The notes beneath the pieces were generated by a model. The model had not been told where the DNA came from. It was given only the letters and a program-made list of their open reading frames with translations, and made no database searches. Below are positions 9,538-17,842 of a DNA stretch of 64,000 nt, in pieces (the first letter of the stretch is position 1; every line of letters begins with the position of its first letter). The DNA is from Kutzneria sp044547355 (lineage in GTDB: Bacteria > Actinomycetota > Actinomycetes > Mycobacteriales > Pseudonocardiaceae). Location of the stretch: NCBI RefSeq assembly GCF_044547355.1, contig NZ_JBIUAG010000018.1, forward strand, positions 122,889 through 186,888, given 5' to 3'. The position numbers and the translations under genes are program-made.

Positions 9538-10842
9538 GTGAGTTCGCAGCTGGCCGAGGAACAGACCGCGACACCGGAGGTGTTCGCCGACCGCAGGTTG
9601 CACCGCAGCGGGTCGAACAAGATCGTCGCCGGGGTGGCCGGCGGCCTGGCCGACCACCTGGGTGTGCCGGTGGTGTGGGTGCGCGGCGCCTTCGCCGTGC
9701 TGACCGTGGTCGGTTTCGTCGGCCCGCTCTCCTACGTGCTGCTGTGGATGTTCGCCGCGCAGACGCGGCCGGACGATCGCGCCGACGAGATGAGCGCCAA
9801 GGAACGCCAGCAGGGCATCGCCATGCTGGCCATCGCCGGCGGCCTGTTCCTGGTGCTGACGATGCTCAACGGCTCGGTCGCCGGCTGGATCCTGGTGCCG
9901 GTGGTCGTCGGCATCGGCGGGGCCGCGCTGGTGTGGCGGGAGGCCGACGAGGCGCAGCGGCGCAAGTGGCGCGACGACGCCCGCACCGGCGTGTCCGGCT
10001 TTGTCATCGGAGACGGCCGGCAGGCCCGCATCCGCGTGGCCGCCGGGGTGCTGCTGGTGTGCGTCGGCGTCACCCTGTTCCTGTTCGGGCAGATCTCGCC
10101 GGCGCTGGTGCCCAGCGTGCTGATCGCGGTGCTGGCCACGCTGGTCGGCGTCGCGGTGATCACGGTGCCGTGGTGGCTACGCCTGGTCCGTGACCTGGAC
10201 GACGAGCGCCGGGCCCGCATCCGCGACCAGGAGCGCGAGGAGATCGCCGCCCACCTGCACGACTCCGTGCTGCAAACCCTTGCCCTGATCCAGAAGCAGG
10301 CGGAGAGCCCGCGCGAGGTGGTCAAGCTGGCCCGCAGCCAGGAACGGCAGCTGCGGACCTGGCTGTACGGCCCCACCGGCTACGGCCGGGGCCGCTCCGC
10401 GCCGGCCGAGGCCGGCGACGCGGCGGAGGCCCCGATCAGCTTCGGCACCCTGCACGAGGCCATCGCCGTGGCCTGCGGCGAGGTCGAGGACACCTTCGAC
10501 GTGAAGGTCTCGCAGGTGGTGGTGGGCGACTGCCCGATGGACGTGAAGCTGACCGCGCTGGTGCAGGCCGCCCGCGAGGCGATCGTCAACTCGGCCAAGC
10601 ACTCCGGCGTCGGCGAGGTCAGCGTGTACGCCGAGATCGAGCCGGACACGGTGACCGTGTTCGTGCGGGACCGGGGCAAGGGCTTCGACCCGGAGCAGGT
10701 GCCGACCGACCGGCACGGGCTCGCGGACTCGATTCGGGGCAGAATGGACCGGCACGGCGGCACGCTCCGTCTCCGCACGTCACCGGGGGAGGGCACCGAG
10801 GTGCAGCTGGAGATGCCCCGCAAGAAGGAGGCCAAGGCGTGA
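9538..10842 (+). CDS. Sensor histidine kinase with N-terminal PspC domain
   Basis: 434-residue NarL-class kinase. Residues ~20-70 form a PspC domain (VAGVAGGLADHLGVPVVWVRGAF), followed by three or more TM segments. The phosphoacceptor His is in AAHLHDSVLQTLALI (~240), the HisKA_3 motif. HATPase motifs are VNSAKHSGVGEV and RDRGKGFDPEQ plus GEGTEVQLEMP. The stop overlaps the response regulator start by 4 bp (GTGA). GTG at 9538 is chosen since the PspC domain follows and the sequence upstream is not conserved in character. Likely senses envelope stress through PspC-PspC contact; this is inference. Confidence 0.88.
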   Translation: MSSQLAEEQTATPEVFADRRLHRSGSNKIVAGVAGGLADHLGVPVVWVRGAFAVLTVVGFVGPLSYVLLWMFAAQTRPDDRADEMSAKERQQGIAMLAIAGGLFLVLTMLNGSVAGWILVPVVVGIGGAALVWREADEAQRRKWRDDARTGVSGFVIGDGRQARIRVAAGVLLVCVGVTLFLFGQISPALVPSVLIAVLATLVGVAVITVPWWLRLVRDLDDERRARIRDQEREEIAAHLHDSVLQTLALIQKQAESPREVVKLARSQERQLRTWLYGPTGYGRGRSAPAEAGDAAEAPISFGTLHEAIAVACGEVEDTFDVKVSQVVVGDCPMDVKLTALVQAAREAIVNSAKHSGVGEVSVYAEIEPDTVTVFVRDRGKGFDPEQVPTDRHGLADSIRGRMDRHGGTLRLRTSPGEGTEVQLEMPRKKEAKA

Positions 10843-11516
10843 CGACTCCGCAGGACGAGCAGCGCAAGCCGGTGCGGGTGTTCCTGGTCGACGACCACGC
10901 GCTGTTCCGGGCCGGGGTGCGGGCCGAGCTGGCCGCGCACGGCGAGGACGTCGAGGTGGTCGGGGAGGCCGGCTCGGTCGGCGAGGCGGTCGCCGGCATC
11001 GCGCACCACCACCCGGACGTCGTGCTGCTGGACGTGCACATGCCCGACGGCGGCGGGGCCGAGGTGCTGCGCCGGGTCCGGCCGGCCAACCCGTCGGTGG
11101 TGTTCCTGGCCCTGTCGGTGTCCGACGCCGCCGAGGACGTCATCGCGGTCATCCGCGGCGGGGCCCGCGGCTACGTCACCAAGACCATCTCCAGCCAGGA
11201 GCTGGCCCAGTCGGTGCGCCGGGTGTCCGAGGGCGACGCGGTGTTCTCGCCGCGGCTGGCCGGCTTCGTGCTGGACGCCTTCTCCGAGCGGCCCGGGGCG
11301 GCCCCGATCGCCGACCCCGAGCTGGACCTGCTGACCCCGCGCGAGCGCGAGGTGCTGCGCTTACTGGCCCGGGGCTACGCGTACAAGGAGATCGCCTCCG
11401 AGCTGTTCATCTCCGTGAAGACGGTGGAGACGCACGTGTCCAGCGTGCTGCGCAAGACTCAGCTCTCGAACAGGTACGAGCTGTCCCGCTGGGCCACCGA
11501 CCGCCGCTTGGTGTGA
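10839..11516 (+). CDS. NarL/LuxR-family response regulator
   Basis: 225 residues, partner of the upstream PspC kinase. The receiver has the acidic pocket (FLVDDHALF), the phosphoacceptor Asp in VVLLDVHMPDGG and Lys in GYVTKTISS. The C-terminal LuxR HTH is LTPREREVLRLLARGYAYKEIA through KTVETHVSSVLRKT. An in-frame TTA leucine codon occurs at 11361-11363, inside the HTH; TTA is very rare in this window and can make expression depend on the bldA tRNA. The 3' end overlaps a convergent small gene by 58 bp. Confidence 0.92.
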   Translation: MTTPQDEQRKPVRVFLVDDHALFRAGVRAELAAHGEDVEVVGEAGSVGEAVAGIAHHHPDVVLLDVHMPDGGGAEVLRRVRPANPSVVFLALSVSDAAEDVIAVIRGGARGYVTKTISSQELAQSVRRVSEGDAVFSPRLAGFVLDAFSERPGAAPIADPELDLLTPREREVLRLLARGYAYKEIASELFISVKTVETHVSSVLRKTQLSNRYELSRWATDRRLV

Positions 11517-11701
11517 CGGCCGTAGTTCTCCAGCTCCAGCTCCAGGGTGTCGATGACGTGCGCGACGGTGTGCGTGCCCTCCGGGCCGCCGCCGCTGTGC
11601 ACGCCCTTGCGCGGGTGCCAGAACACGGCTAGCCCCGCGACGATCACTGACCCGATGACCACTGCCCACAGCATGCCCACGCTCCCCGAATCCGTTCCCA
11701 T
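11459..11701 (-). CDS. Small single-TM protein
   Basis: 80 residues: a TM helix (MLWAVVIGSVIVAGLAVFW), then a cytosolic Gly/His-rich and acidic helix (VIDTLELELENYGRHTKRR). High-GC third positions across the frame support coding, including the 58 bp that overlap the end of the convergent response regulator gene. ATG at 11701 chosen. Function unknown. Confidence 0.55.
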   Translation of the reverse strand: MGTDSGSVGMLWAVVIGSVIVAGLAVFWHPRKGVHSGGGPEGTHTVAHVIDTLELELENYGRHTKRRSVAQRDSSYLFES

Positions 11702-11731
11702 CCCAGCCAACGGATCCGGGGAGCGCCCGGT

Positions 11732-12676
11732 TCAAACGGTCTCGGGTTGGCGCCGCTCGACCGGTTCGACCGCGGGCCTGCGGGCCTTGAGCCTGGTCAG
11801 GCCCACACCGACCAGCACGATCACCATGCCGGCGATCTCGTGCAGGGTCAGCGCCTCGTGTAGGAAGATCACGCCGAGCAGCACCGAGACCACCGGCAGC
11901 AGGTAGGCCACCATGGACGCGGCGGTCGGGCCCTCGTTGGCGATCTGGGCGTGCTGGAGCAGGAAGGCGAAGCCGGTGCCGAACACACCCAGCACGACCA
12001 CCGCCAGCAGCGCCGGCCCGTCGAAGGTGATCGGCTGGAGGCCGTTGAACGGCAGCACCAGCGCGCTCATCACGGTGGCGGTGAGCATCTGGGCGGCGGC
12101 CAGGCCGCCGGGCGCGACGCCCTTGTTGGCCAGGAAACGGCCGGCGTAGACCACGCCGACGCCGTAGCTGGCCGCCGCGACCAGGCAGACCGCCGCCCCG
12201 CCCAGGTTGACGCCGGTGGCCTGCCATGGCGAGAAGATCAGCAGCACGCCGCCGAAGCCGACCACCACACCCAGAATCGTGTTCAGGCCGAGCCGGCGGA
12301 CGCCGCCGAACAGGAACACGCACGGCACCGCCCACAGCGGCGTGGTCGAGTTGATGACGCCGGTGAGCCCGGAGTCGACGGTCTGCTCCCCGATCGCGAA
12401 CAGCGTGAACGGCAGCACGTTGGCGAAGAACACGTACACGACGAGGTGGCCCCACATCCGGCGGCCGCGCGGCAGCGGCGTGTGGCGGGCCAACGCGATC
12501 GTGCACAGCACGAGCGCGCCCAGCGCCACCCGGGCGAAAACCATCTGGGACGGCGAGAGCGCGGCCAGGCCCAGCTTGATCCACAGGAAGCTCGAACCCC
12601 AGATCAGGGCGAGCGAAACGAGTCGAAAGAGGCTTCCCGGAGTCGTCACACGATGAGCTTGCGGGACGCGAAGCAT
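11732..12676 (-). CDS. EamA/DMT-family transporter
   Basis: 314-residue permease with ten predicted TM helices arranged as two EamA repeats (LVSLALIWGSSFLWIKLGL in the first; LAAASYGVGVVYAGRFL opening the second). Basic C-terminal tail. Such proteins are usually metabolite or amino-acid exporters. The frame stays open upstream through the divergent LysR gene, but the transporter starts at ATG 12676 (or GTG 12649). Divergent from a LysR regulator with a 54-bp gap, the usual layout of a LysR-controlled exporter. Confidence 0.85.
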   Translation of the reverse strand: MLRVPQAHRVTTPGSLFRLVSLALIWGSSFLWIKLGLAALSPSQMVFARVALGALVLCTIALARHTPLPRGRRMWGHLVVYVFFANVLPFTLFAIGEQTVDSGLTGVINSTTPLWAVPCVFLFGGVRRLGLNTILGVVVGFGGVLLIFSPWQATGVNLGGAAVCLVAAASYGVGVVYAGRFLANKGVAPGGLAAAQMLTATVMSALVLPFNGLQPITFDGPALLAVVVLGVFGTGFAFLLQHAQIANEGPTAASMVAYLLPVVSVLLGVIFLHEALTLHEIAGMVIVLVGVGLTRLKARRPAVEPVERRQPETV

Positions 12677-12718
12677 CAGAACAAGTGAAATAAACTTCAG
12701 AACCTTTAAGCTGACCTG

Positions 12719-12724
12719 TAGAAT
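12719..12724 (+). promoter_or_regulatory. -10 box TAGAAT of the LysR gene; probable leaderless start
   Basis: TAGAAT is followed by 6 nt and the ATG at 12731, with no Shine-Dalgarno. Just upstream, 12695-12710 reads CTTCAGAACCTTTAAG, a LysR-type imperfect dyad of the T-N11-A kind between the two divergent starts. Confidence 0.55.
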
Positions 12725-12730
12725 ACGGGC

Positions 12731-13645
12731 ATGCTCGACGTGCGCAGGATGCAGGTGCTGCGGGCGGTGGTGACCAGTGGATCCATCACCGCGGCGGCGA
12801 CCAATCTGGGCTACACGCCCTCGGCCATCAGCCAGCAGATCTCCGTGCTGGAACGGGAGGCCGGGCTGCCGCTGCTGGCCAAGGTCGGCCGCGGTGTGCA
12901 GCCGACCGCCGCCGGCAAGCTGCTCACCGACCACGCCGCCACCATCGCCGACAACCTGGCCGAGGCCGAGCGGGCCCTGGCCGACCTGCGCGAGGGCCGC
13001 ACCGGCACGCTGCGCGTGCGCTACTTCTCCACCGCCGGCGCCGCCCTGGTGCCGCAGGCCGTGGCCGAGTTCCGCAAGCTGCATCCGGACGTGCAGCTCG
13101 ACCTGGCCAACGTGGAGCCGCTGGATCCCATCCACGAGGCCGCCGCCGGCCGCGCCGATGCGTCCATTGTGGTCGTCGCCGACGAGAAGAAGCCGCCGCT
13201 GCACGGAATCCAGCTCGTGCACCTGCTCGACGACCCGTACTCGGCCGTGCTGCCGCACGGGCATCCGTTGGCCGACAAGGAGATTCTCGATCTGTCCGAC
13301 CTGGCCGGCGAGCCGTGGGTGGACAACGAGCACTACGCCGCCTCCAGCTGGACCTGCCGCCAGATCCTGCTCGACGCCTGCGCCTCCGCCGGCTTCAGCC
13401 CGAGCTTTTCCTTGCAGTGCAACGACTACACCACCGCTCAGGGCTTCGTCGCCGCCGGCCTGGGCATCAGCATGATCCCCCGCCTCGGCCTGGCCACGCT
13501 CACCCCGGGCATCGTGGTCCGGCCGGTCGGCAAGCCCGAGCCCATCCGCCGCATCTACGCCGCCGTGCCCGAGTTCACCGCCGACCAGCCGGCCACCGCC
13601 GCCCTCATCCGCTGCCTCCGCACCGCCGCCGAGAGCGTCAACTGA
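12731..13645 (+). CDS. LysR-family transcriptional regulator
   Basis: 304 residues. The N-terminal winged HTH is clear (MQVLRAVVTSGSITAAATNL, then TPSAISQQISVLEREAG), followed by a periplasmic-binding-like effector domain. Probably regulates the divergent EamA transporter and itself. Terminates at a perfect 27-bp hairpin shared with the convergent kinase gene. Confidence 0.92.
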   Translation: MLDVRRMQVLRAVVTSGSITAAATNLGYTPSAISQQISVLEREAGLPLLAKVGRGVQPTAAGKLLTDHAATIADNLAEAERALADLREGRTGTLRVRYFSTAGAALVPQAVAEFRKLHPDVQLDLANVEPLDPIHEAAAGRADASIVVVADEKKPPLHGIQLVHLLDDPYSAVLPHGHPLADKEILDLSDLAGEPWVDNEHYAASSWTCRQILLDACASAGFSPSFSLQCNDYTTAQGFVAAGLGISMIPRLGLATLTPGIVVRPVGKPEPIRRIYAAVPEFTADQPATAALIRCLRTAAESVN

Positions 13646-13701
13646 CGCTTGGAAGGGGGCTTTCCTCCACTCCGAGTGGAGGAAAGCCCCCTTCCAAGCG
13701 T
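13645..13701. terminator. Perfect 27-bp stem, bidirectional terminator
   Basis: Arms 13645-13671 and 13675-13701 pair without mismatch around a 3-nt loop. The hairpin begins on the last base of the LysR stop codon and ends 4 bp before the kinase stop, so it serves both convergent genes. Confidence 0.8.
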
Positions 13702-13705
13702 GAAG

Positions 13706-15376
13706 TCAGTTGGGGAGGGGTTGGCGGGACTGGGCGTCGATGAGGAGGGCGCCGTCCTGTTGGACCAGGGTGAAGATGTCGGCTTCCTTGCTGGTGGAGC
13801 CGTCCTTGTTCTTGTACGTCACCACGGCGCTGACCCGGTCCTTGCCGGCCGCGGTCACCTTGGTCGCCTTGACCTCGTCGACGCCGGACCAGAACGCGCG
13901 GTAGCCGTCCGCGCCGCCGGAGCTGGCCTGCATGTTCGGCGTGAGGTGCTGGAAGGCCTCGGAGGTGTTGTCCGGCAGCAGCTCGAAGTAGCCCTGCACG
14001 GCGTGCACCAGGTCGCTCGGGCTGGGCCCGGCCGAGGTGGTGGTCGTGGTTGTGGTCGTCGTGGTCGTGGTGGTGCTGCTGGTGGTCTTCTGTGTGGTCG
14101 TGGGCGCGGCGGTGGTCTGCGCCGGCGTGTCGTCCACGGTCTGCGTCGGCGGCGCGGCGGTGTTCTGCCCGGCGTTGGCGCGGCCGCCGGAGTTGGAGAT
14201 GGCGCTGGCCACCAGGATGCCGACGACCGCGGCGGCGACGACGGCCAGCACGGCCAGCACCATGGGGCGCTTGCTGCTGGTCTTGGCGGCCGCGGGCGGG
14301 ATGGACTGCTCCCCCGGTCTGAGACCGGGCGGCCGGGTGTTCGGGCCGGAGCCCATCATCCCGGCGCCCATCGGCGCGCCGACCCGGGTCGGCTGCGGCT
14401 GGGGCTGGCGGTCGAAGGGCCGCGCGTCCAGCCGGGTGGGGCCGGGGCCGACGGACAGGGGCGGCTGGATCTGGCGGGTGGTGCCGGGCGCGGGCGGCTG
14501 GTTCACGCGCCACGTGGGCGCGGCCGACGGACCCAGCAGCGCCGGCGGCACGGGCCGGCCGGCGGCCACCGCGGACAGGCCCTCGTGGGCCTGCCGCATG
14601 GTCGGGCGCTCCTTGGGGTCGGCGGCCAGCAGGCGCATCAGCAGCGCGTGCAGCGGGCCGGCCTGCCGCGGCGGGTTGACCACGCCGGCGGCCACCAGGT
14701 GCAGCAGGGCCAGGGTGTTCTCGTTCAGGCCGAACGGCGGCTCGCCCTCGACCGCGGCGTACACGGTGGAGCCCAGCGAGAAGACGTCCGAGGGCGGCCC
14801 GGGGTCGTAGCCCTTGGCCACCTCGGGGGCCAGGTAGGCGGGGGTGCCGGCGAGCATGCCGGTGGCGGTGACGGTGACGTCGCCGGTGGCCCGGGAGATG
14901 CCGAAGTCGGTGATCTTCACCGTGCCGTCGTTGCCGATCAGGATGTTGCCGGGCTTGATGTCCCGGTGCACGATGCCGGCGGCGTGCGCGGCGTCCAGCG
15001 CCATCGCGGCCTGGGCCAGCACCCGGGCGGCCTCCTGCGGCGGCATGGTGCCCCGCTCGGCCAGGATCGCCGACAGGCTCCGGGACGGCAGGTACTCCAT
15101 GATCAGCCACGGATTGCCGTCTTCTTCGGCCACGTCGTAGACGGCGATCGCGTGCGGATGCTGCAACCGGGCGGCGATCCGGCCCTCGCGCATGGCGCGC
15201 TGCTTGGCCTCGTGCGACTCGGCGGCGCTCATGCTGCTGTTGAGCAGCAACTGCTTGACCGCGACCGTGCGGTGCAGCCGCTCGTCGCGTGCGGTCCACA
15301 CCACGCCCATCGCGCCGCTGCCGATCCGGTTGGTCAGCCGGTACCGGCCAGCGACCAGACGACCGTCGTCAGTCAC
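13706..15376 (-). CDS. PASTA-less Ser/Thr protein kinase with extracytoplasmic NTF2-like domain
   Basis: 556 residues. Kinase domain ~1-270: glycine loop GSGAMGVVW, Lys in VAVKQLLL, catalytic loop HRDIKPGN, DFG in ITDFGIS, APE as LAPEVAKG. A Pro-rich juxtamembrane region precedes one TM helix (MVLAVLAVVAAAVVGILVA, ~375-393). Outside, a run of 13 consecutive Thr leads to a ~100-residue domain (LVHAVQGYFELLPDNTSEAF through KDGSTSKEADIFTLVQQDG) that looks like an NTF2-like sensor fold. Two neighbouring membrane proteins end in similar domains. GTG start has GAGGAGAG upstream. Confidence 0.88.
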   Translation of the reverse strand: MTDDGRLVAGRYRLTNRIGSGAMGVVWTARDERLHRTVAVKQLLLNSSMSAAESHEAKQRAMREGRIAARLQHPHAIAVYDVAEEDGNPWLIMEYLPSRSLSAILAERGTMPPQEAARVLAQAAMALDAAHAAGIVHRDIKPGNILIGNDGTVKITDFGISRATGDVTVTATGMLAGTPAYLAPEVAKGYDPGPPSDVFSLGSTVYAAVEGEPPFGLNENTLALLHLVAAGVVNPPRQAGPLHALLMRLLAADPKERPTMRQAHEGLSAVAAGRPVPPALLGPSAAPTWRVNQPPAPGTTRQIQPPLSVGPGPTRLDARPFDRQPQPQPTRVGAPMGAGMMGSGPNTRPPGLRPGEQSIPPAAAKTSSKRPMVLAVLAVVAAAVVGILVASAISNSGGRANAGQNTAAPPTQTVDDTPAQTTAAPTTTQKTTSSTTTTTTTTTTTTTSAGPSPSDLVHAVQGYFELLPDNTSEAFQHLTPNMQASSGGADGYRAFWSGVDEVKATKVTAAGKDRVSAVVTYKNKDGSTSKEADIFTLVQQDGALLIDAQSRQPLPN

Positions 15377-15574
15377 GGGTGCAGTCTCTCCTCGGTGCGC
15401 TGGTCGGCGGCAGGCGCGGCCCGCCGTCCATCCGGCGGGACGGGTACCCCAGGTTAGGGGGTCACCCTGTCAGTACCCGGTCAATCCGACCGTGCGTTGT
15501 GACACGCCACTCAACTCGCCGGCCAGTATTCCACGCCTCGATGAGCGTCACCCGTTTGGCGGACTTGCCGCAGC

Positions 15575-16666
15575 TCAGCCCAGGATGCCGGAGATCGTTC
15601 CGACCAGGCCGTCGAGCAGGCCGGGCGACTGGGGGGTGGACGACGGCGGCGTGTTGTTGCTGCCTGGGCTGGCGTTGGTGTTGCTGGGGGTGCTGGGCGA
15701 CGTCGAGTTGTTGCCGTTGCCCGCCGTCGGGGAGGGCGCCGTGGTGCCCGACGGGGTCGACGAGCTGGGCGGTGTCGTCGACGTGGTGGTGGGCGGAGGC
15801 GTCGTGGTCGAGGTCGCGCCGGCGCCGTTCTGCGCCTGCTGGCTGGCCGTCACGTACGGGGCCACCCGCGGCGGGGCCGCGTGCTTGTCGGTCGACGTCG
15901 AACCGCCGGGGGTGCTGCTGTCCGTGGTGACCTGCTCGGTGCCCCGGGGCGCGAGCGGGGCGTCGAGGGCCTGGCCGCGCGGGCCGCCGCCGTCGACGAC
16001 GGTCAGCGGCACGCCGTTGCCGTTGGCCGAGTTCTGGTTGGTGTCGGCGTTCTGGACATGCACGATGCTGGCCGCCACCGCGCCGCACAGGGCCGCGACG
16101 CCCGCGGCCGCGGCGGCGATCTTCGGGGCCTGCTTGCGGCGCTGCTCGCGGGGCAGGCGGCCCTCGCGGCGCAGCAGCTCGCGGATGTAGATCTCACGGC
16201 TGGGGGTGTCGTCGCAGGACGGCGTCTGGACCGTGGGCGCATCGACCAGCTCGGTCCGCTCCGGCTCGGCGGCGCGGGCGGCGGCCTTGGCGGCGGCGCG
16301 CTCGGCGTCCATGGCCTCGACGTCGAGCGGCGCGAGCAGGGTCTGCTCGCCCTCGACCTCGTGCAGCACCGGCATCGGGAACTGGTCGGTGTCGGCGTTC
16401 ACCCCGACGAAGGGGCGCACGTCGTCGGCGCGCTCCTCCACGTACTCGTACGCCTCGGAATAACCCGTGGCGGGATACGGTTCGGGCGAGTAGTAGTCGT
16501 CCTGCACCACCGGAATGACGTCCGTGGTCTCGCACGCGGTGGGGGCCGGGGCCGTCCACTCCGGGCGGGAAGGCGCCTGCTCGCCGCGATGGCGAGCGAG
16601 CAGCTCGGACACGGGGATCTGCCGGGTGGCCGTGGTCGTGCCCACCCTCGTCGAGTCCTCGTACAC
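15575..16666 (-). CDS. Single-TM protein with Thr/Ser/Pro-rich exterior
   Basis: About 363 residues. N-terminus has a short motif IPVSELLARHRG (shared in style with the gene upstream, VSVADLIRRQ), and a second copy-like helix IYIRELLRREGR at ~160. One TM helix follows (IAAAAAGVAALCGAVAASIV). The outer half is a low-complexity Thr/Ser/Pro/Asn linker ending in a hydrophobic tail (LLDGLVGTISGILG). No enzymatic domain. GTG at 16666 is preferred over GTG 16693 because GGAGAGG lies about 10 nt upstream of it. Probably cotranscribed with, and phosphorylated by or partnered to, the downstream kinase; that is inference. Confidence 0.6.
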   Translation of the reverse strand: MYEDSTRVGTTTATRQIPVSELLARHRGEQAPSRPEWTAPAPTACETTDVIPVVQDDYYSPEPYPATGYSEAYEYVEERADDVRPFVGVNADTDQFPMPVLHEVEGEQTLLAPLDVEAMDAERAAAKAAARAAEPERTELVDAPTVQTPSCDDTPSREIYIRELLRREGRLPREQRRKQAPKIAAAAAGVAALCGAVAASIVHVQNADTNQNSANGNGVPLTVVDGGGPRGQALDAPLAPRGTEQVTTDSSTPGGSTSTDKHAAPPRVAPYVTASQQAQNGAGATSTTTPPPTTTSTTPPSSSTPSGTTAPSPTAGNGNNSTSPSTPSNTNASPGSNNTPPSSTPQSPGLLDGLVGTISGILG

Positions 16667-16896
16667 CGTCGCGTCACCTCTCCGTCGGATCACTGACCGT
16701 GGTTTTGATACCGGATCAGAGGAGAGGCGTCACCAGTTTGGGTTAGAAGGTGCGACGAATTGAGCTACTTAGCGCAGGCTTAATCGGCCAAACGGCCTAG
16801 TGGTGTACGGCTAGTTGTTGTTTCGATGCCCACCTGTGACCTCCGGGCCGCAACGCCCGGGACGCGCCCGCGGACCACGATCGGCACCCGCTCGGC

Positions 16897-17679
16897 TCAG
16901 CCCTGCTGGGCCGACAGCACCTGCGCGTCGATGATCTTGGGCTGACTGCCGCCGTCCACCCGCAGTAGTTGCTCCACATGCAGCCAGTCACCATCGGCCT
17001 GTTGGATGCCGATCACGCCGAGCACCGTGCCGTCCGGCTGGGCCTCGATCCGTTCCGCCCGCACGGCCCGCACCGCGGACCAGGACCGGATGAATCCGGT
17101 CGGGTCGAGGTCGGCCAGCGTGCCGCCGATCATGGACAGCGCGTTCCGGGGGTTCTCGGCCACTGTCTTATAGAAGTCACGGACCACGTCCACCGCGCTG
17201 GGCACCGGATTGGCCGCCAGCGCCCGCGGGCTGACGGTCGTGCTCGTGGAGGTGGCGGCGGGCGACTCGGTGGTGGGTCCGGCGCTCAGCGGCGCGGCCA
17301 GCACCGTGTTTCCGGCCACCTGGGTGGCCAGCACGTCCGGCATCAGGGCGCCCGTCCCGGACAGCGCCTGCGGCCGGGGCGCGGTCACCAGCGCCGCGCG
17401 GGCCGGCCGGGAGTCGCCGGTGATCATGGATGCGGCGGTGATGGTGCCGGCCAGTGTGATCACGCCGACCAGCACGCCCAGCAGCTTGAGGGCCGTGCTG
17501 GTGCGCGGATCGCTGTCGTCGGGCAGGCCGTTGCCGCCGAGCAGATCGCCGAGCAGCCCGTCGGTGGCGGCCTCCTCCGGCGACATGATGCGCACCGAGC
17601 CCGGCTGCCGCCGGATCAGGTCGGCCACGCTGACCGAACCGCCGCGGCTGTGCCGCCTGCCGCCAGCAGGACGCTCCAC
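16897..17679 (-). CDS. Membrane-anchored protein with NTF2-like extracytoplasmic domain
   Basis: 260 residues. N-terminal basic segment with SVSVADLIRRQPGS, one TM helix at ~70-92 (LLGVLVGVITLAGTITAAS), a Ser/Thr linker, and a ~100-residue C-terminal domain (VVRDFYKTVAENPRNALSMI ... QQADGDWLHVEQLLRVDGG) resembling the exterior domain of the kinase at 13706-15376. GTG start preceded by GAGGAG at good spacing. Likely binds a ligand or partner outside the membrane. Confidence 0.65.
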   Translation of the reverse strand: MERPAGGRRHSRGGSVSVADLIRRQPGSVRIMSPEEAATDGLLGDLLGGNGLPDDSDPRTSTALKLLGVLVGVITLAGTITAASMITGDSRPARAALVTAPRPQALSGTGALMPDVLATQVAGNTVLAAPLSAGPTTESPAATSTSTTVSPRALAANPVPSAVDVVRDFYKTVAENPRNALSMIGGTLADLDPTGFIRSWSAVRAVRAERIEAQPDGTVLGVIGIQQADGDWLHVEQLLRVDGGSQPKIIDAQVLSAQQG

Positions 17680-17842
17680 GGACGTCTCCTCGTAGGAACC
17701 GAAGCCGAGTTGGGTAGGTGCACTCGTACCGGGATCGAGCCGGTGCGGGCCAGTTCTGGCGCAGAGTTCACCGCTTCGAGCGGGCCGTGGCTAGACACCT
17801 TCACTCGAAGGAATGAACGTGGCTGGAGAGGTTTTCATTCCG

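Noticed and set aside
17700..17760. tRNA-like stretch near GATCGAGCCGG
   Set aside because: No cloverleaf could be drawn: acceptor and anticodon stems are missing.
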